A stretch of DNA of 25,816 nt from Candidatus Hodarchaeota archaeon (GTDB lineage Archaea > Asgardarchaeota > Heimdallarchaeia > Hodarchaeales > YT1-039), in assembly GCA_016840025.1 (NCBI GenBank), contig JAEOTF010000237.1, positions 1 to 25,816 of the forward strand, read 5' to 3'. A model generated the notes under the pieces. It was not told the DNA's origin and searched no databases. It saw only the letters and a program-made list of their open reading frames with translations. A program made the position numbers and the translations under genes. Positions within the stretch are counted from its first letter, which is position 1; the number at the start of each line of letters is the position of its first letter. Below are positions 24,747 to 25,816 of this stretch, piece after piece.

Positions 24747-24768
24747 TCCCCTTCCTTCAGGTGGGGGA
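24747..24768 (+). repeat. Hairpin of IS200/IS605-type element end
   Basis: TCCCC (24747-24751) pairs with GGGGA (24764-24768), extended by a T-G wobble, one mismatch and two C-G pairs around a TTCA loop. The CTTCAGG...GGGGGATGAATGG sequence resembles hairpins found at the ends of archaeal tnpB elements. It lies about 50 nt before the tnpB start and probably marks the left end of the element. Confidence 0.5.
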
Positions 24769-24787
24769 TGAATGGCGAACAGATAGG

Positions 24788-24795
24788 TTTAAAAA
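24788..24795 (+). promoter_or_regulatory. TATA-like box for the second tnpB
   Basis: TTTAAAAA is centred about 27 nt before ATG 24819, the spacing expected of a leaderless archaeal transcript. Confidence 0.4.
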
Positions 24796-24818
24796 GGGGA
24801 CAAGCCTAAAAGAAAGAT

Positions 24819-25816
24819 ATGATTCTAACCTACAAGACGCAGATCTATCCCACCGAGGGGCAAAGGCAGGTTTTGTGGGATCTTGCGGAACGTTGTAGGT
24901 TAGTGTATAATTTTGCCTTACAAGAACGCCAAGAACGCTGGAAGAGCCATCTCAAGAACCCTAGTAAGCCGTACAAGCCTGTTCAATACATTGAGCAACA
25001 AAATAACCTCCCTGCGCTAAAGAAACGCTATCCCGAATACACGTGGGTCTATTCCAAAGTCCTCCAGCTCACGTTGAAGACCTTAGACGCGGATTATAAA
25101 TCGTTTTTCACCTTACGCAAGAATGGCGATAGGAATGCCCGTCCCCCTAGGTTTAAAGGAGAAAGGTATTTCACCACCCTGAAATATAACCAGAGTGGGT
25201 TTAAAGTGCACCACAGGGTCTTAACCCTCTCCCATAGGCATCCCTCGAAAACCCCCCTCGCCTTTAAGCTGCCCTACCTTCCCACCGGGGAGATTAAGCA
25301 GCTCGAACTCTACCAAGACCATGTGTCTCAAAAGTGGTTTGTCGCGTTCAATTGTCGCATCGAGGTCAAAACCTACTCCGATAACGGGTTATACCAAGCA
25401 GTTGACGCGGGGGTCGAGAATATTGTCTCTGCCATTAATTCGCAGGGCAAATTTCTCCAAATTAAGAACAAGCGTCCCGAGAAGTATTGGCGCCCGAAAA
25501 TCGCGGAAGTCCAGGCGAAACGGGATCGATGTAAAAAATGCAGTCGGAAATGGCACCGGTATAACCGCAAACTGGAGCGAATGATCCGGAAACTTACTCA
25601 CCAACTCCGTGATTTTCAGCATTGGGTGAGTAAGAAGATAGTGACCAATACCAAGGCAAATACCCTCATTTTCGGAAAACCTGCCGTCAAACAGATGGCT
25701 CAGACCAAGAGTGGGGGGAAAAAGCGCAAACGGAGGAAAAGCACTAAAACCCTCCACTATACCCTGCAAAATACAGGGACGATCGGTCGCTTCATCGAAT
25801 TGGTAGCCTACAAAGC
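24819..25816 (+). CDS. tnpB: TnpB-family RNA-guided nuclease, 3' end missing (runs off right edge)
   Basis: 332 residues are visible with no stop before the edge. The N-terminus TYKTQIYPTEGQRQVLWDL...RLVYNFALQERQ is the classic helical start of IS1341-type OrfB/TnpB. RuvC-I is QAVDAGVENIV with D196. A basic helical region (about 226-276) leads to the RuvC-II position TLIFGKPAVKQM, where G286 stands in place of the canonical Glu. The zinc finger, the possible substitute Glu and the RuvC-III Asp lie outside the window. Its GC content is clearly higher than its neighbours (many GCC, CCC and CGC codons), a sign of recent transfer. No tnpA lies upstream in the window. It belongs to a different TnpB lineage from the gene at 4570-6201. 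Confidence 0.92.
   Translation, partial: MILTYKTQIYPTEGQRQVLWDLAERCRLVYNFALQERQERWKSHLKNPSKPYKPVQYIEQQNNLPALKKRYPEYTWVYSKVLQLTLKTLDADYKSFFTLRKNGDRNARPPRFKGERYFTTLKYNQSGFKVHHRVLTLSHRHPSKTPLAFKLPYLPTGEIKQLELYQDHVSQKWFVAFNCRIEVKTYSDNGLYQAVDAGVENIVSAINSQGKFLQIKNKRPEKYWRPKIAEVQAKRDRCKKCSRKWHRYNRKLERMIRKLTHQLRDFQHWVSKKIVTNTKANTLIFGKPAVKQMAQTKSGGKKRKRRKSTKTLHYTLQNTGTIGRFIELVAYK

Noticed and set aside
25321..25769. Open frames on both strands within the second tnpB
   Set aside because: They lie in other frames of a clear TnpB coding region, and its higher GC lengthens chance frames.

Overview
The window reads as a low-GC archaeal chromosome fragment, most likely from an Asgard archaeon of the Heimdallarchaeia type. 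That lineage is an inference; no rRNA gene or other marker settles it. Archaeal signs are a DUF99/UPF0215 protein, a COG2232-type ATP-grasp ligase, a DPM1/GtrB-like glycosyltransferase, frequent TTG starts backed by good Shine-Dalgarno sites, TATA-like boxes, oligo-T terminators and a very large secreted FG-GAP/VCBS protein. No tRNA, rRNA or CRISPR array was seen.

Layout. 1-2776 (minus strand): a class I methyltransferase, a uridine-phosphorylase-like nucleoside phosphorylase, and an N6-adenine DNA methylase cut by the left edge. 2754-3707 (plus): a polyprenyl-phosphate glycosyltransferase, converging through a hairpin terminator on a zinc-ribbon protein (3736-4440). 4570-6201: a TnpB-type RNA-guided nuclease gene (IS200/IS605 type, no tnpA), followed by an ATP-grasp ligase (6350-7582). 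7682-12807 (minus): a membrane protein with a PH-like tail, an amidase, an M14 carboxypeptidase paired with an unknown protein, and a GT4 glycosyltransferase. 13017-14120 (minus): a small unknown protein and DUF99. 14225-17173 (plus): a three-gene unit with stop codons directly abutting the next start. It encodes a transglutaminase-fold protein, an eight-cysteine zinc-finger protein with a restriction-endonuclease-like tail, and a glutamine-synthetase-fold carboxylate-amine ligase. 17202-21462 (minus): a small helical protein and the 1181-residue surface protein. 21637-24068 (minus): an operon of an SCP2 lipid-carrier protein and the alpha and beta subunits of a thiamine-dependent 2-oxoacid (acetoin/pyruvate type) dehydrogenase E1. 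24364-25816: a possible small protein, then a second TnpB gene with richer GC, cut by the right edge.

Working together. The best candidate for an undescribed system is the 14225-17173 operon. A cysteine-hydrolase/acyltransferase fold, a treble-clef zinc finger and an ATP-dependent amide-bond ligase, translated as one unit, suggest a peptide-tagging or peptide-synthesis pathway. The second notable point is that both TnpB proteins carry Gly where canonical TnpB has the RuvC-II catalytic Glu. This is the arrangement described for Fanzor proteins and related TnpBs. A 14-bp direct repeat brackets the first tnpB, and one copy lies in the first codons proposed for the ATP-grasp gene.
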